Numbered from the stretch's first letter, positions 44,021 through 55,239 are shown. The stretch is DNA of 64,000 nt from Zoroaster sp. YZ-2022 (GCA_029582265.1 CM055819.1:5001855-5065854), one strand, 5' to 3'. The notes: generated from the sequence alone by a model not told the origin. Numbers and translations: made by a program.

Positions 44021-44233
44021 AGGGAACTAGGAGACTAGGGAACTAGGAGACTAGGGAACTAGGAGACTAGGGAACAAAGAGACTAGGGAACAAAGAGACT
44101 AGGGAACTAGGAGACTAGGGAACTAGGAGACTAGGGAACTAGGAGACTAGGGAACTAGGAGACTAGGGAACTAGGAGACTAGGGAACTAGGAGACTAGGG
44201 AACTAGGGAACTAGGAGACTAGGGAACTAGGAA
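44021..44233. repeat. GGGAACTAGGAGACTA tandem array
   Basis: About 13 copies of a 15-16-bp unit (ACTAGGGAACTAGGAG) with two AACAAAGAG variants, immediately upstream (gene sense) of exon 3. Confidence 0.95.
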
Positions 44234-44235
44234 GC

Positions 44236-44487
44236 TATGCAGCCAATTTCTTGCTGACTGTGCATTTTTCATTTCATAGCACTGCTTATCGTAAAGCATA
44301 GAAAAGGGCATACTAACTTTGCCGGCTAGTAAATGAGTGACGTAACAATACAAATCCATGGTGAATGCTCACGCGACCCACCGAATTATCTTGCTAACCT
44401 GTGAAATATGCTTACGTCTAGCACATTTCTTCTGCTACAGTTAGCAGAAAAAATTGCGTACCAGTAAGCAGCGCTATGAAATTGACC
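44236..44487. mobile_element. Fold-back MITE (CATAGCGCTGCTTA ends), uninterrupted
   Basis: The inverted ends CATTTCATAGCACTGCTTA and TAAGCAGCGCTATGAAATTG enclose the sequence that is split at 5188-5765. Confidence 0.75.
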
Positions 44488-44639
44488 CCTGGCCTTGTGC
44501 CAAGTACATGTAGCTTTGGATGGGCTCTACGGTACTGAAATCATAAAAATCCATCAAAACAAGCTATTGGTTTTTGATGGACTGAGGGTCGTTAGGGTTA
44601 GTTTTAAATTAATTTCAAGGGATATGATTTGACAAGTAA

Positions 44640-44885
44640 AAAATCCAGAAAAATGGGTAGCGGGCCTGGGTCTCCCTTTGGTCTAGAGGACAAAGTCCCC
44701 TGAACCTCCTGGATGTTTAATTTTGGAGGATTTACAGACTCTCCACATCCCCACACAAACAAGAAACTGGAGGTATGGACACAATACAGGCTACTTCTTT
44801 CTTTCCTTGGTGGCTACTTCTCTTCTTTCAAAAAAATTCTGAGGCAAGGGCGATTTGTAAAAAAAATCCTGAGAAATCCTAGGCC
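44640..44885. repeat. Dispersed repeat shared with 30600-30885
   Basis: Near-identical blocks such as GGGTAGCGGGCCTGGGTCTC and GGACACAATACAGGCTACTT. Confidence 0.7.
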
Positions 44886-44897
44886 TTGAGAACTTAC

Positions 44898-44971
44898 ACT
44901 GTTCAATCCCAGATATTTGTAACTGAATCTTATCAAGGAAGTTTGGGGTTGCTACTTTGAGGTAAATCATC
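44898..44971 (-). CDS. Arrestin-fold gene, exon 2 of those found
   Basis: Acceptor TTTTGATTTTAG; a leading G completes GGG with the GG left by exon 54609-54702. Twenty-four codons then read MIYLKVATPNFLDKIQLQIS and GIEQ; the last T precedes consensus donor GTAAGTTC. Joined, the protein reads YYAGETVYG-MIYLKV...LQISGIEQ-CEY. This is the classic arrestin N-domain opening: 'y.pGe.v.G.i.l.v......i.i.i.G.e'. Exact phase agreement on both sides plus the family motif makes it secure. Confidence 0.9.
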
Positions 44972-45171
44972 CTAAAATCAAAAACAAAACAGAGAAAAAG
45001 TACGTCAAGAGCTTTTGTTGGAGGTCATTTGGGAGGGTGGAAGGAGGAGGAGGAGGAGGAGGGATACACTGAGGTATAGACACACAGTTACAAATAACAG
45101 CAATAATTTATGTGTACATAGGAATTATTTGGTGAACGTTTCTGCTCAGTTTGATTCTGATAATGTTCATT

Positions 45172-45240
45172 AACCCTAACTCCCTAGGCCCATTTGCTTT
45201 CACATAACCTGAATCCTCCAAAATCCTTCAGTAGTAAACA
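45172..45240 (-). repeat. Terminal fragment of the CCAAAATCC-word MITE
   Basis: TTAACCCTAACTCCCTAGG, one 44-bp-type unit and TCCTCCAAAATCCTTCAG, then the match stops. Confidence 0.75.
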
Positions 45241-47235
45241 TTAGGGAAACGATCCAAGTCTAATGTCACTCTGGGGGTTATTAGCACCTTTACACTATCA
45301 GTTGCAACCACATCTGATCTTCTGCTAGATAAACCTGGTATCATTTTCACTTGCTAACATTACTGGCTGACCACAGAAAGTGTCCAGTTCATATGTCAAT
45401 CCTTGAAGGTGTGAGTCAACCCCAACCCCTACACTGGCACCCACCTGCTGTACATGTACAGAACAGATGGTGTAAATTGTATGCAATCTGCCGGTGTATC
45501 CTGTTAAGTATTACCATGAGCAAGGATCACCAGTCTGGTCCTTGCTCTATGGTGTGTGTCACCACAGAGCAAGGACTTGCTCTATGGTGTGACGTACGAT
45601 AGTTGGAGCTGGAAGTGCAGTGTAAACGAATGAGGGTTCACATTTTTGAGCACGTTCCTTCACATATCATGCAGGCCATTCCCCTTATTCACAAGATGAC
45701 TGGAAAATTACTGGAAAATGACTAATTCTCACAGCCACACTGTGGTTTATGTTTCAAGCAACAGCAAAAATGCCCAATTGTCCGATAGTTCCACATCAAA
45801 GTTTAATTCCTGACATAAGGAATAACGAAACGAATCATGTATTTCCATATAATTTAGCTCAAATTTAGTGGCATTTGAAAGCGAGGTTGCCCCTGCAAAA
45901 ACACAAAAATATATTCTGGTTACTCTGAATTAGTGTGCACTCGAACACAAGCTCTTGTATTCAGGGATTAAGACATAAGATGGCCGAACATGATTACCGG
46001 TATGCACTCACAAAGTTTAACAGGCCTGTAATGGTTTCCCTTATGATTGTAGATTTTAGGTTTCCATTTCAGAGAAACAGAGCAGGCTGCAGAAAACTTT
46101 GGCGGTGCAAATATTTTAAAGTTGAGAGGGAGCGGAAAGTGGTGGGTGGTAGAAAATATGAGGTGTTTCTTTTATAGACTGTGGATGTATGGCCATCTCA
46201 GTATATAGTAAACTAGTTCAGGGCACTTTATTTTTGTAAGTTATTTTAATGGAGAGGTTTTCTTCTCAGGAATGATGCCAGGGAAACTAGTAACTGCAAT
46301 ATTTTATTTTGAAAAAAAGGGGGTTGGAAGGGGTCCAGTCATAAGCTTGCACTATATTTAAAGGTACAGAAGTCGGTCAGGATCAACTGGAAGGCGGGCT
46401 AGTTTTAAATGATATCACCGTGATGCTATTAAAGACCCTGCAGTAAGCGATGGTACAGAACCAAGACGTGAACATACAGTTTTAAGTTCATAAACAAGAG
46501 ATAGTTATAACATAGAGAAAGGATAGAGATCTCAAGTCAAGTGATCCATCGGCAGTGGTTTGACCATAGAGGTTTGACCACAGAGCAAGGACAAGATTGA
46601 CCAAGGCATGTTTTCTACTATTTCTTTCAACAAGTTTATTGTGTCACTGATTTTTAATTTTGTTTTATTACCTTACTATTTCGAACTTATGTTTCCGGGC
46701 ATGGGCGGCGATCTAGGGGAGTGGCGGGGACATATCTACATCTATGCTGGAACTTGTCAAAGCCATTTGGCATCTGGACAGAGGTGCTTCCGATGATGCA
46801 CGGCTCATACAAAATGTGCAAAACTATATACAATGTGCGAGTAAAAATGTTTGACTGTCACCCGTTGGGTGGGGCAGTAAAGGGGGACAGTTCAGGTGTC
46901 AGATAAGATAAATCTGACACGTCCCCCCGGTCTATCATAACAAGAAATCGCAGCTGGTGTTCCGGATGGTTCATTTTCTTAATTTTGTGTATGATGGATT
47001 TATTGATGTATTGTATGTAGGTCCTATATACTCTGATACAATAATAATTCCCTTTCTTCATCTCCCCTCTCTCGGACATTCCCTTTACCCTCCTTTATTC
47101 TTGCAATTTTACTTTCTACACGAAAACACGAAACAAAGACAGCATTTCGGATGGCAATATTTCTCAGGAGGACTGGTATACTAGTATCAAATTTATAGTC
47201 CTAAGTAGTAAGCTTCCAGATTGAAACTGGTATTG
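45241..47235. other. No gene recognised in 2 kb
   Basis: Unique-looking intronic DNA of the arrestin-fold gene (between exons 1 and 2 found). It contains a perfect hairpin near 45539-45578 (GTCCTTGCTCTATGGTG / CACCACAGAGCAAGGAC) and a plus-strand frame at 45935-46177 without recognisable content. Confidence 0.45.
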
Positions 47236-47243
47236 CAGGTATA

Positions 47244-47455
47244 CAGCGGCATAGCCACGGGGGGGGGGCACGTGCCCCCCACAAATTTCCAGTGCCCCCC
47301 CCCCCAGGTGCCCCCCCCACGAAAAATCCTCATAGTGCCCCAAAAAACAGAAAAGATAAAGAAAAGGGAAAAAACCCATACCCCCTGGGCCCCCCCACTG
47401 AAAAGCAATGCCCCCCCTGTGCCCCCCCACTGAAAAAGTCCTGGCTACGCCGCTG
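47244..47455. mobile_element. hAT MITE (CAGCGGC ends), 212 bp, exact 8-bp TSD
   Basis: CAGGTATA is duplicated at 47236-47243 and 47456-47463. The ends are CAGCGGCATAGCCACGG and CTGGCTACGCCGCTG. The interior is long G and C runs (GGGGGGGCACGTGCCCCCC). Elements with CAGCGGCGTAGCCA-type ends are widespread hAT MITEs in animals. Confidence 0.92.
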
Positions 47456-47463
47456 CAGGTATA

Positions 47464-48190
47464 GTATTTTATTTAATGACAATGATAAATAAATCACTAT
47501 TCTATTCACCCATTTCACCCCAACTGAAACAAAGTTATACGCCGCTACAAAACATAATTATGAACACAATGGTGGTTATTATTTTTGTTTTTCGTCCCGA
47601 AAGAAGTCCCAAATTCGTTTTTTTTTTATTAGTGCAATGTTGTTGTATCTTTGTTTGAAATTTTCATTGGATTTGTCTCACTGGATTTTAAAACTTGACT
47701 GAGGGAATCAGTGAAACAAATCTATACGACAACTTCACAGCAGATAATGCAATAAATGGGCATTATTATTGTAGTGATTGTTGTGAATTATATCGTAGTT
47801 TTGACACTATGGTAGAAATAACAACACTTTGATGGACACCCTTAAATTATGTACAGTCTTGGAGGAAGAAAATAAAATCAATAATGAATGTTTTGATAAT
47901 TTTGAGATGTTCTATGACATTTGCCTCATTTATTATGGGAACTGATCCTCTCGAATTTGTTTCCATATATGTCAGTTATCATTATTGAACCCACAGGACC
48001 ATCAATTTCTGATACTGATTTCAGAGCAATCTAAAATAAACAATCGACATTAATAAACCATTTAAAGTCAAGCCAAAATTACTACAAGCTCTAAATAACC
48101 GTCATTTGATTAAAAAAAACGTATATTTATATATACAATCAGAATTTGAACAATGAATCAGTGCCATACACAATGCTAGAGGCTTCAGGG
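47464..48190. other. No gene recognised
   Basis: A/T-rich intronic sequence with no defined element. Confidence 0.5.
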
Positions 48191-48194
48191 GAGT

Positions 48195-49345
48195 TGGGGT
48201 TGCTCAATGTAGAGGGGGAATTTACGTGTATGCCAATATGCCCCCGGATAAGGGGGGCAGCTATCTTATGTGTAGTTGACATTGGTCTGAATTTACGTGT
48301 ATCCAAATATGCTCCCGGATAAGGGGGACAGCTATCTTATGTGTAGTTGACATTGATCTGAATTTACGTGTATCCTAATATGCCCCCGGATAAGGGGTAG
48401 GGGGGGGGGGCAGCTATCTTATGTGTAGTTGACATTGGTCTGAATTTACGTGTATGCCAATATGCCCCCGGATAAGGGGGGCAGCTATCTTACGTGTAGT
48501 TGACATTGGTCTGAATTTACGTGTATCCAAATATGCCCCCGGATAAGAGAGGGGGGCAGCTGTCTTATGTGTAGTTGACATTGGTCTGAATTTACGTGTA
48601 TCCAAATAGCCCCCGGATAAGGGGGGAAGCTATCTTATGTGTAGTTGACATTGGTCTGAATTTACGTGTATCCAAATATGCCCCCGGATAAGGGAGGGGG
48701 GGGCAGCTGTCTTAAGTGTAGTTGACATTGGTCTGAATTTACGTGTATCCAAATATTCCCCCGGATAAGGGAGGCAGCTATTTTGTGTGTAGTTGACATT
48801 GGTCTGAATTTACGTGTATGCCAATATGCCCCCACATAAGGGGGGCAGCTATCTTGTGTGTAGTTGACATTGGTCTGAATTTACGTGTATGCCAATATGC
48901 CCCCGGATAAGGGAGGGAGGCAGCTATCTTGTGTGTAGTTGACATTGGTCTGAATTTACGTGTATCCAAATATTCCCCCGGATAAGGGGGGCAGCTGTCT
49001 TATGTGTAGTTGACATTGGTCTGAATTTACGTGGATCCTAATATGCCCCCGGATAAGGGGGCAGCTGTCTTATGTGTAGTTGACATTGGTCTGAATTTAC
49101 GTGTATCCAAATATGCCCCCGGATAAGGGGGGCAGCTATCTTATATGTAGTTGACATTGGTCTGAAATTACGTGTATCCAAATATGCCCCCGGATAAGGG
49201 GGGCAGCTATCTTATGTGTAGTTGACATTGGTCTGAATTTACGTATATCCAAATATGCCCCCGAATAAGGGGGGCAGCTGTCTTATGTGTAGTTGACATT
49301 GGTCTGAATTTACGTGCCAATATATCACCGGTTAATGGGAAGTTA
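48195..49345. repeat. About 71-bp minisatellite, about 16 units
   Basis: Each unit contains GTGTAGTTGACATTGGTCTG, AATTTACGTGTATCCAAATA and the small palindrome CCCCCGGATAAGGGGG. Length varies mainly in the G run (GGGGTAGGGGGGGGGG near 48395). The last unit is degraded. Confidence 0.95.
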
Positions 49346-51354
49346 TCCTATGTGTAGTTTGATACGCGCAGATGCGCGCGGTCTTGGTTGTAACTTAAAT
49401 TTGTCAAAATCTATCTTATGTGATATTGCGAGGGATGAGGGGGTCAGCATGTTATGATGAGTACGCAGATAGGCCCTATGTTCCCTCATTACATGAAAAT
49501 ACTACAGTCCATACACAGGGAACGATTTCTTTCAAAAATTTTGCATAGCAAAACTGTGATGCAGAAAATGAATTTGCATAGCAAAATAATTTTTTGTATA
49601 GCAATCTGTGAATTTTGTATAGCAAATTTAAAATACTTAAAATTACAGTACATGTATGTAGTGTGCATAGGTAAACGTGTTGTTTTTCAAGGCTTTACTG
49701 TCGTTTGGTTCATAATATGAATGTCCAAATTTTACCAGAAATAATCATCTTTAGTGTCCGGAAATTGAGCCATAGGTGGTAAAAAATTCACGTGTTTCTT
49801 TCTTCTAGGCCAATTTATTAATTATTTTCGCCAAATTGCAGTCATTCATAAAAGTTAGTCCTCTGTCCATTTCCGTTTCTGTTTACATTGTTATATCGAT
49901 CGCTAAAACAGAAGCAATATCACGGAAACAAATTACCGAATGCGACATGTTCGGGTGCTTTTCTACGTGAATTTCGCCGAGTGTAACGTTACTTTGTGGT
50001 ATGATCAAGCTTGATTTTGATTATTAAACATTCGTCAGGAAAATGAGTGGCTCACCGTGGTTGAAATTGCAATCATATTGTGTGCCGAAATGATTCTAAA
50101 TCTCACCACTACATATATAAATGAATGCCCATTTTGTTAATTTGCAAAAACATTTATTATAAAACGAAGTTGTAACGGTTTCTAGAGTTCCTTTGAATAT
50201 GGCCATAGTGATCGTATGAAAGCGCACGTGTGAACTGAACACGATACTATTGTGTATAGGGGGTGGCACAATTGCTCAATGTTCCAACCCCCAGACTCAG
50301 GAGAAGAAAAAATAAACACGTGCGAAGCTAAAACAACTGGGCGGTTATTGCGTGTTTTCCATTTCGGGAATTTCGTCCGTAGTTAATTCATCAGCAGAAA
50401 AATATTGCATGCACATAGAATTTTAGGCATTGCAGATAAAATCCTTACGGATTGCTGGGAAATAAAGTTGCATGTACGGATACACACAGGTAAAACCAGT
50501 GCACGTGTTCATTGTCGTGATGACATCGTTGACCACGTATGTCGCACGGACATACCGTACCGGTACCCCCGGCGTGGTCTGGACACACGGAAACAAACCC
50601 AGTCGGGACAGATCCCTTGATATTGTTTGGTCGGAAATATACATGTAAACGTTATTTCGGGAAAGGTTTGTGAATATGATTTCAAAAATGTTTATAAATT
50701 ATTAAACCACAATAATGAAAAAATCTGTCGCAATTTGTATCACAAAATCTGCGATGTATTGTTTGAAATTCCATCGCAGATTGTCCAAATTAAGGTCGCA
50801 TTTTGCGATGCGATACAGGGGAAATCGTTCACTGCATAGAGTTATATAAAAATGAAATTATCATTTTGGTTGTCCCCAGAGGAAGCATCCCAAGTTATAG
50901 AAACAAAAATAATAACCCTCGGTATACTCACTGAGTTTCTAAAGAAAAACGTATGTATCATTCAGGTAATTACTGTCCAAACAAACATTGAATATGGACC
51001 CTTGGCCAACCAAATTGATCAGTATTGGACATGACATGTATCGTACTTGTGTACTGTTATGCCATGCTTATATGAATTACAAAAACATTTACATGTTCAT
51101 TTGGTTTTGTAATAGTAGTGCTATATAATTTTAATGTAAATTGTCATGCATGATACAACTCATAGCAAGGTATACCGATTTGGGGATGTATATTAATAAG
51201 TATATAGAGGAAACGTTGTACAGTGGAGTGGCTTGAGTGACCTCTGAATGATGGTATAACCCGGACCCTACCACCGACACAGTTTCCCAAAGCTTTGTCC
51301 ACTTTCGAGCGGAAACGGTGACATGCAAATTGGATCCAAATTCGTTCCCATGCC
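49346..51354. other. No gene recognised in 2 kb
   Basis: Intronic DNA. Around 49540-49630 the phrase TTGCATAGCAAAA / TTTGTATAGCAAA recurs four times. Short plus-strand frames at 50405-50839 have no domain content. Confidence 0.45.
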
Positions 51355-51640
51355 TACATGTATATCAAGCCTTATCGGAATTGTGCGCGCAATGAATTAC
51401 AAGAGTTAGAAAAAGTTGTTAAACAAATGCATACGTTTGTGCAAAAAGTCAACGGAGGAGAAAGGTGGTCGGTCAGAAAATGGAAGTTTTTTTTTAACGT
51501 ATTATAGCAAAATTATGGAGAAAATGATTAAGAATTAGTTAAATTTCTCCTCCACTGACTTTGAGCACAAACGTTTTTTTTCCCAAAAACCAACTCCCAT
51601 AATTCATTGCACAATTCCGATCAGGCTTATTGGATAAACA
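51355..51640. mobile_element. Inverted-repeat (fold-back) MITE
   Basis: Left arm AAGCCTTATCGGAATTGTGC and GTTTGTGCAAAAAGTCAACG; right arm TTGCACAATTCCGATCAGGC and ACTTTGAGCACAAACG. The arms are imperfect over about 130 bp. Confidence 0.65.
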
Positions 51641-52008
51641 TTACGTGTATGCGCCCACAGTGGATGGTCGTACATGTACAAGTAGTCGATCTGCATGTAA
51701 ATATTATATGGCTGACTGAACAACCATAGAGGTACAACATACGCTTCAATGTATGGGATCAAATGCACGTGGTCACGTACAACCGTAATCGCGCCTGCGC
51801 GCAAGTCATTAACTCTTGTACATGGCCGGAAGTTGGCCACTTAGTGGCCCGATCATTTACAAAGGTGTGAAAAGAGAAGTTTATCTTGTTAACTTGTGGG
51901 ATTTTGTTGATACCTCAAGCTGAGAGGACTACAAGAATATCACACCTCGAACCCCCGAATCGGGGGTTGGCGACCGTGACATTAGACTGGGCTCGTTTCT
52001 CTAATGAA

Positions 52009-52293
52009 GCAATCACATGACATGTATGCACACATGTGTTTCTAATCTGTGATACATGTACATGGCCAGGGACCCTCCCTGCATGCATGGAGCAATAAAC
52101 AGTGTCCACTGACCCAAGCACTGAACTTGCCATCACTACAACAAACATGGATGTACATGTATGGTTAAGTGTGTCTAATAACCTCAATCCTCCAAAATCC
52201 TTCACTTTAGCAAAGAGCATGTAGCATGTAACCTCAATCCTTCAAAATCCTTCACTTTAGCAAAGAGGATTTTGGAGGATTTGAAAAGGTTAG
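52009..52293 (-). mobile_element. CCAAAATCC-word MITE, 44-bp unit deleted
   Basis: Antisense copy lacking the left end and the 44-bp unit, ending GATTTGAAAAGGTTAGGG. It runs straight into another TTAA-type MITE. Confidence 0.75.
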
Positions 52294-52296
52294 GGT

Positions 52297-52592
52297 TATC
52301 CCTAACTCCCAGAGGCATTTTGGCTAGAAACCATCCCAAATCCTCCAAAATCCATCAACGTGCAGTAAAAAAGGTACCCCCAATTGTTGGACTTTGATGG
52401 AATTGGTAGAGTAGCAAATGCAAAGCATCCATGGCTTGGCTATACACAGTCCTGAATCCAACAACAAGCAGCCGGTGGAGTTTGATGGATTTGGTACACA
52501 TGCTCTATTCACTGGGCTATACTGTGCAGTACTGAATCCATCAAAATCAAGCAAAACCAGGTGGTTGATTTTGATGGACTTGGGGTAGTTAG
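52297..52592. mobile_element. TTAA-type MITE, AAATCCAACA-word family
   Basis: Starts ATCCCTAACTCCCAGAGGC and ends GACTTGGGGTAGTTAGGA-TTAA. The interior repeats TCCATCAAAATC and GATTTTGATGGA words. Confidence 0.7.
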
Positions 52593-52652
52593 GATTAAAC
52601 ACCTGACCTCTTAAATGTTTTGCTTCATACATTGTGTCGTTAGCAATAAAAT

Positions 52653-52692
52653 TGAGATTCCACATGGTGTCATCGCAATTAGTCTTACTTAG
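52653..52692. repeat. Fragment of the hairpin repeat family
   Basis: GAGATTCCACATGGTGTCAT and CGCAATTAGTCTTACTTA only. Confidence 0.6.
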
Positions 52693-52788
52693 CAATAAAA
52701 TAGTGAAAATAAATTCCTGTTTTTGCAGAATTTTCTGCTCATCCAGTCAAAAATTCAGTCAAGAAATTATTTCACTAATTTTATTTAA

Positions 52789-53091
52789 CCCTCCTACTGT
52801 AGCTGCACTTTAGTGGCAAGTAGCTATAGAGGTCAAAACCAGTCAACTGCCTGTTTTGACTGTTGACCCAAAAGTGCACACAGGGACATTTTGGACTGGT
52901 TTTTACCGTCATATTGACCACCCTGAACAATACCAGACAATGCTTTTACCAGTCAAAAACGGTTGACTCATTTTGACCTGTCAATGTACTTACTACACGT
53001 AAGGTTTGACAGTGTTCAAGTGCACTAGATATATACCTTAGCAAGTATACCAAGATTTTGACTGTTTTTGACCCTTGCAGTCACAGAAGGG
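52789..53091. mobile_element. TTAA MITE, GTCAAAA-word family
   Basis: TTAA at 52785-52788, ends CCCTCCTACTGTAGC and CACAGAAGGG; the right site has decayed to TTAC. Confidence 0.85.
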
Positions 53092-53409
53092 TTACAAGAT
53101 ACCACCTCAGACAGAAATATTTAAATGGAAGGTTCAACAACTGGTAATTACCAGGTTATCAAATTAACAAATATTAACGAAGTATGTAGCAATTCTAAAT
53201 TGGGTAAAAATCTCAAAATTTACTTGGTACAAGTATGAATCATCCTGAGGAATTATTCCAACTAAAGTGCTCTTTAGAGAAAACAAGAATCGTTCTCTCA
53301 AATTTACACGGAGTTGTTCAACATCTTTTTGTAAAACATAAAAAAAATTTAAATGTTAGTTTTTCATCATTTTTTCTCATAAAAAACCGTGAGCACCCAA
53401 TAATTATCC

Positions 53410-53850
53410 TAAGCATGAGCGATAACACAATAATATCGAATATCGCGATACTTTTTTTATTTGATTACGATACCGAGAACCCTTTTAAGTTATCGAGATG
53501 TTGGCAAATCGCGATTAAAAAAAATATATCGCAATTAAAAAATATATATCGCGATTAAAAAAAATCATTATTGTGAGTCAAGTCAGAAATTCCATGGAAA
53601 CAAAATTAGAACAGTCTTTTTAGCTTTTGGAAGTGAGAAACAAAAGCGACTACTTCAGAAGTACATACACTCTGCAATTTGCGATTTATTGTGAATTTAC
53701 GATTTATTGCTTGTAGAGGGGTACATACCTGTGGTTATCGGCTCTAAAGCAATCATGCATGAATGAAAAAATAATCGTGATATTATCGAAAATTCCGATA
53801 TATGTTTGCTGATTTATCGTGGATGAAAAAAATTGATATCGCCCAAACTT
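53410..53850. repeat. GCGATA-word inverted-repeat element
   Basis: Opens GAGCGATAACACAATAATAT and closes GATATCGCCCAAAC, with AATCGCGATT words throughout. A related copy at about 12170-12296 / 12671-12760 hosts a TTAA MITE. Confidence 0.6.
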
Positions 53851-53925
53851 ATATTGTCCTTAAAACTTTCACACGTTAGTTTAAATATTTACTTCTTGAA
53901 AACTAGCAGTTTGAAATTACCAAAT

Positions 53926-54078
53926 ACCATGCCTGGAATTTCATTCTTGTAGGGGCAAGACCACATTTCCTGAGTAAAGGACCATCTGATTATCAGAATG
54001 TCTATGGGAACATTTTTAAAGGGCACCAAGGCCATGACCAGCCTCTGTGGTCTCTGTGAAATTCCAGGCCTGAAATAC
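53926..54078. repeat. Dispersed repeat, third copy
   Basis: Similar to 1548-1683 (TTTCATTCTTGTAGGGGCAA, AAGGGCACCAAGGCCATGAC). Confidence 0.6.
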
Positions 54079-54100
54079 CAATGTTGTACCTTCCCTTTAA

Positions 54101-54304
54101 CCCTAACCCCTAGGCTAAGAGCCTTTCTGAATCCGCCAAAATCCAACACCATGCACAAACACTACCACCCAACTGTTGGACTTAGCTGGAATTGGGACAC
54201 CCAGCCCCATGTAAAGTATCCCTGTCTGGGCTATACAGTTCTGAGTCCATCAAAATCCAACAAACCCTGCTGTTGGAGTTTGAATGGTTTGGGGGTGGTT
54301 AGGA
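54101..54304. mobile_element. TTAA MITE, AAATCCAACA-word family, monomeric
   Basis: TTAA at 54097-54100 and 54305-54308. It carries a single copy of the unit that is tandem at 27208-27860, in opposite orientation (CCCAACTGTTGGACTTAGC, CTGGGCTATACAG). Confidence 0.88.
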
Positions 54305-54308
54305 TTAA

Positions 54309-54462
54309 AGCAAATAATTGCCATGTTTGAAATGTACATGCACTTTTTGTTTTACATTTGAAGAGAAACATGTCAGATGGAATAATTTCTCATGATGAAT
54401 GGTATCTTTACCAACTTCACATCAAGATAATGATTCAGTAATGACCATAGATGTACCGTGCC
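54309..54462. repeat. 154-bp passenger between two TTAA MITEs
   Basis: The reverse complement of 27058-27207 with few changes (GCCATGTTTGAAATGTACAT, CATGTCAGATGGAATAATTT). At both places it lies between CCCT...AGGG elements. Confidence 0.75.
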
Positions 54463-54466
54463 TTAA

Positions 54467-54527
54467 CCCTAACCACCCCATATCAAAATACAACAAACCC
54501 TGCTGTTGGAGTTTGGGGTGGTTTGGG
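54467..54527. mobile_element. Minimal TTAA MITE, 61 bp
   Basis: TTAA at 54463-54466 and 54528-54531, with ends CCCTAACCACCCC and GGGGTGGTTTGGG. The smallest member seen, little more than the two ends. Confidence 0.8.
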
Positions 54528-54608
54528 TTAAGTGCTAAAAGAGTTACAAATGGAATATGTAAACAAAAATTATAAGAATAACAATAATTCCGGCTAGCTG
54601 ACACCTAC

Positions 54609-54702
54609 CCATAGACTGTTTCTCCTGCGTAGTACTCTCCCTGATGGGTCCGCACTGCTATTTCATTCATCTTGGGGCAAGGGATGATCGAAGGTGGGTC
54701 TC
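54609..54702 (-). CDS. Arrestin-fold gene, first exon found (N-domain start)
   Basis: Acceptor TATTGTCCTACAG. Two bases, then 30 codons: DPPSIIPCPKMNEIAVRTHQ and GEYYAGETVY. It ends GG before donor GTAGGT, and GG plus G from exon 44898-44971 restores glycine. GEYYAGETVYG is the 'y.pGe.v.G' turn of arrestin N-domains. The 5' end is in phase 2, so at least one earlier exon with the start codon exists; none was recognised out to 64 kb. An internal Met (of KMNEIAV) could start a shorter form. The family is alpha-arrestin-like; it is not close enough by eye to any named ARRDC protein to give a symbol. Confidence 0.88.
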
Positions 54703-54719
54703 CTGTAGGACAATATGAC

Positions 54720-55090
54720 AGAGATTTAACCAAGTCAAGTTGAGTCACACATCATTTCTTTACAAGTCAAGTCAAGTCAAGTCAATTCAAGTCACAAGCA
54801 ATTTTTATTTTCCAAGTTAAGTCAAGTGACAAGTATTTTTTTTCCAAATTAAGTCAAGTGACAAGTATTATTTTTCCAAATTAAGTCAAGTCACAAGTAT
54901 TTTTTTTTCCAAATTAAGTCAAGTCACAAGTTTTTTTTTTTCCAAATTAAGTCAAGTCACAAGTATTTTTTTTTCCAAATTAAGTCAAGTCACAAGTATT
55001 TTTTTTGCCAAATGAAGTCAAGTCACAAGTATTTTTTTTTCCAAATCAAGCTGAGTAATGATTCCTTTTTTGTGCAAGTCAAGACAAGTC
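54720..55090. repeat. About 32-bp tandem repeat (AAGTCAAGTCACAAG)
   Basis: About nine units of AAGTCAAGTCACAAGTATTT with T runs and CCAAATT. Confidence 0.92.
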
Positions 55091-55239
55091 ACAAGTCTAT
55101 TTCCTCTCTCAGTGAAAGTTAGTAAACACTACACGTATTATTCTTCACGTTTTATTCGTCATATTGTTGAATGTATAAAAATGTACTCAAATGTGCATCC
55201 TCATTATCCCTCTTTGTTGTCATGGTCAAGTTTCATACT

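Noticed and set aside
45935..46177. 80-codon plus-strand frame with a basic C-terminus
   Set aside because: No recognisable domain, no convincing splice borders, and antisense within the arrestin-fold gene intron.
47221..47433. Proline-rich open frames around 47.3 kb
   Set aside because: They arise from G/C runs within a 212-bp hAT MITE with a perfect 8-bp target duplication.
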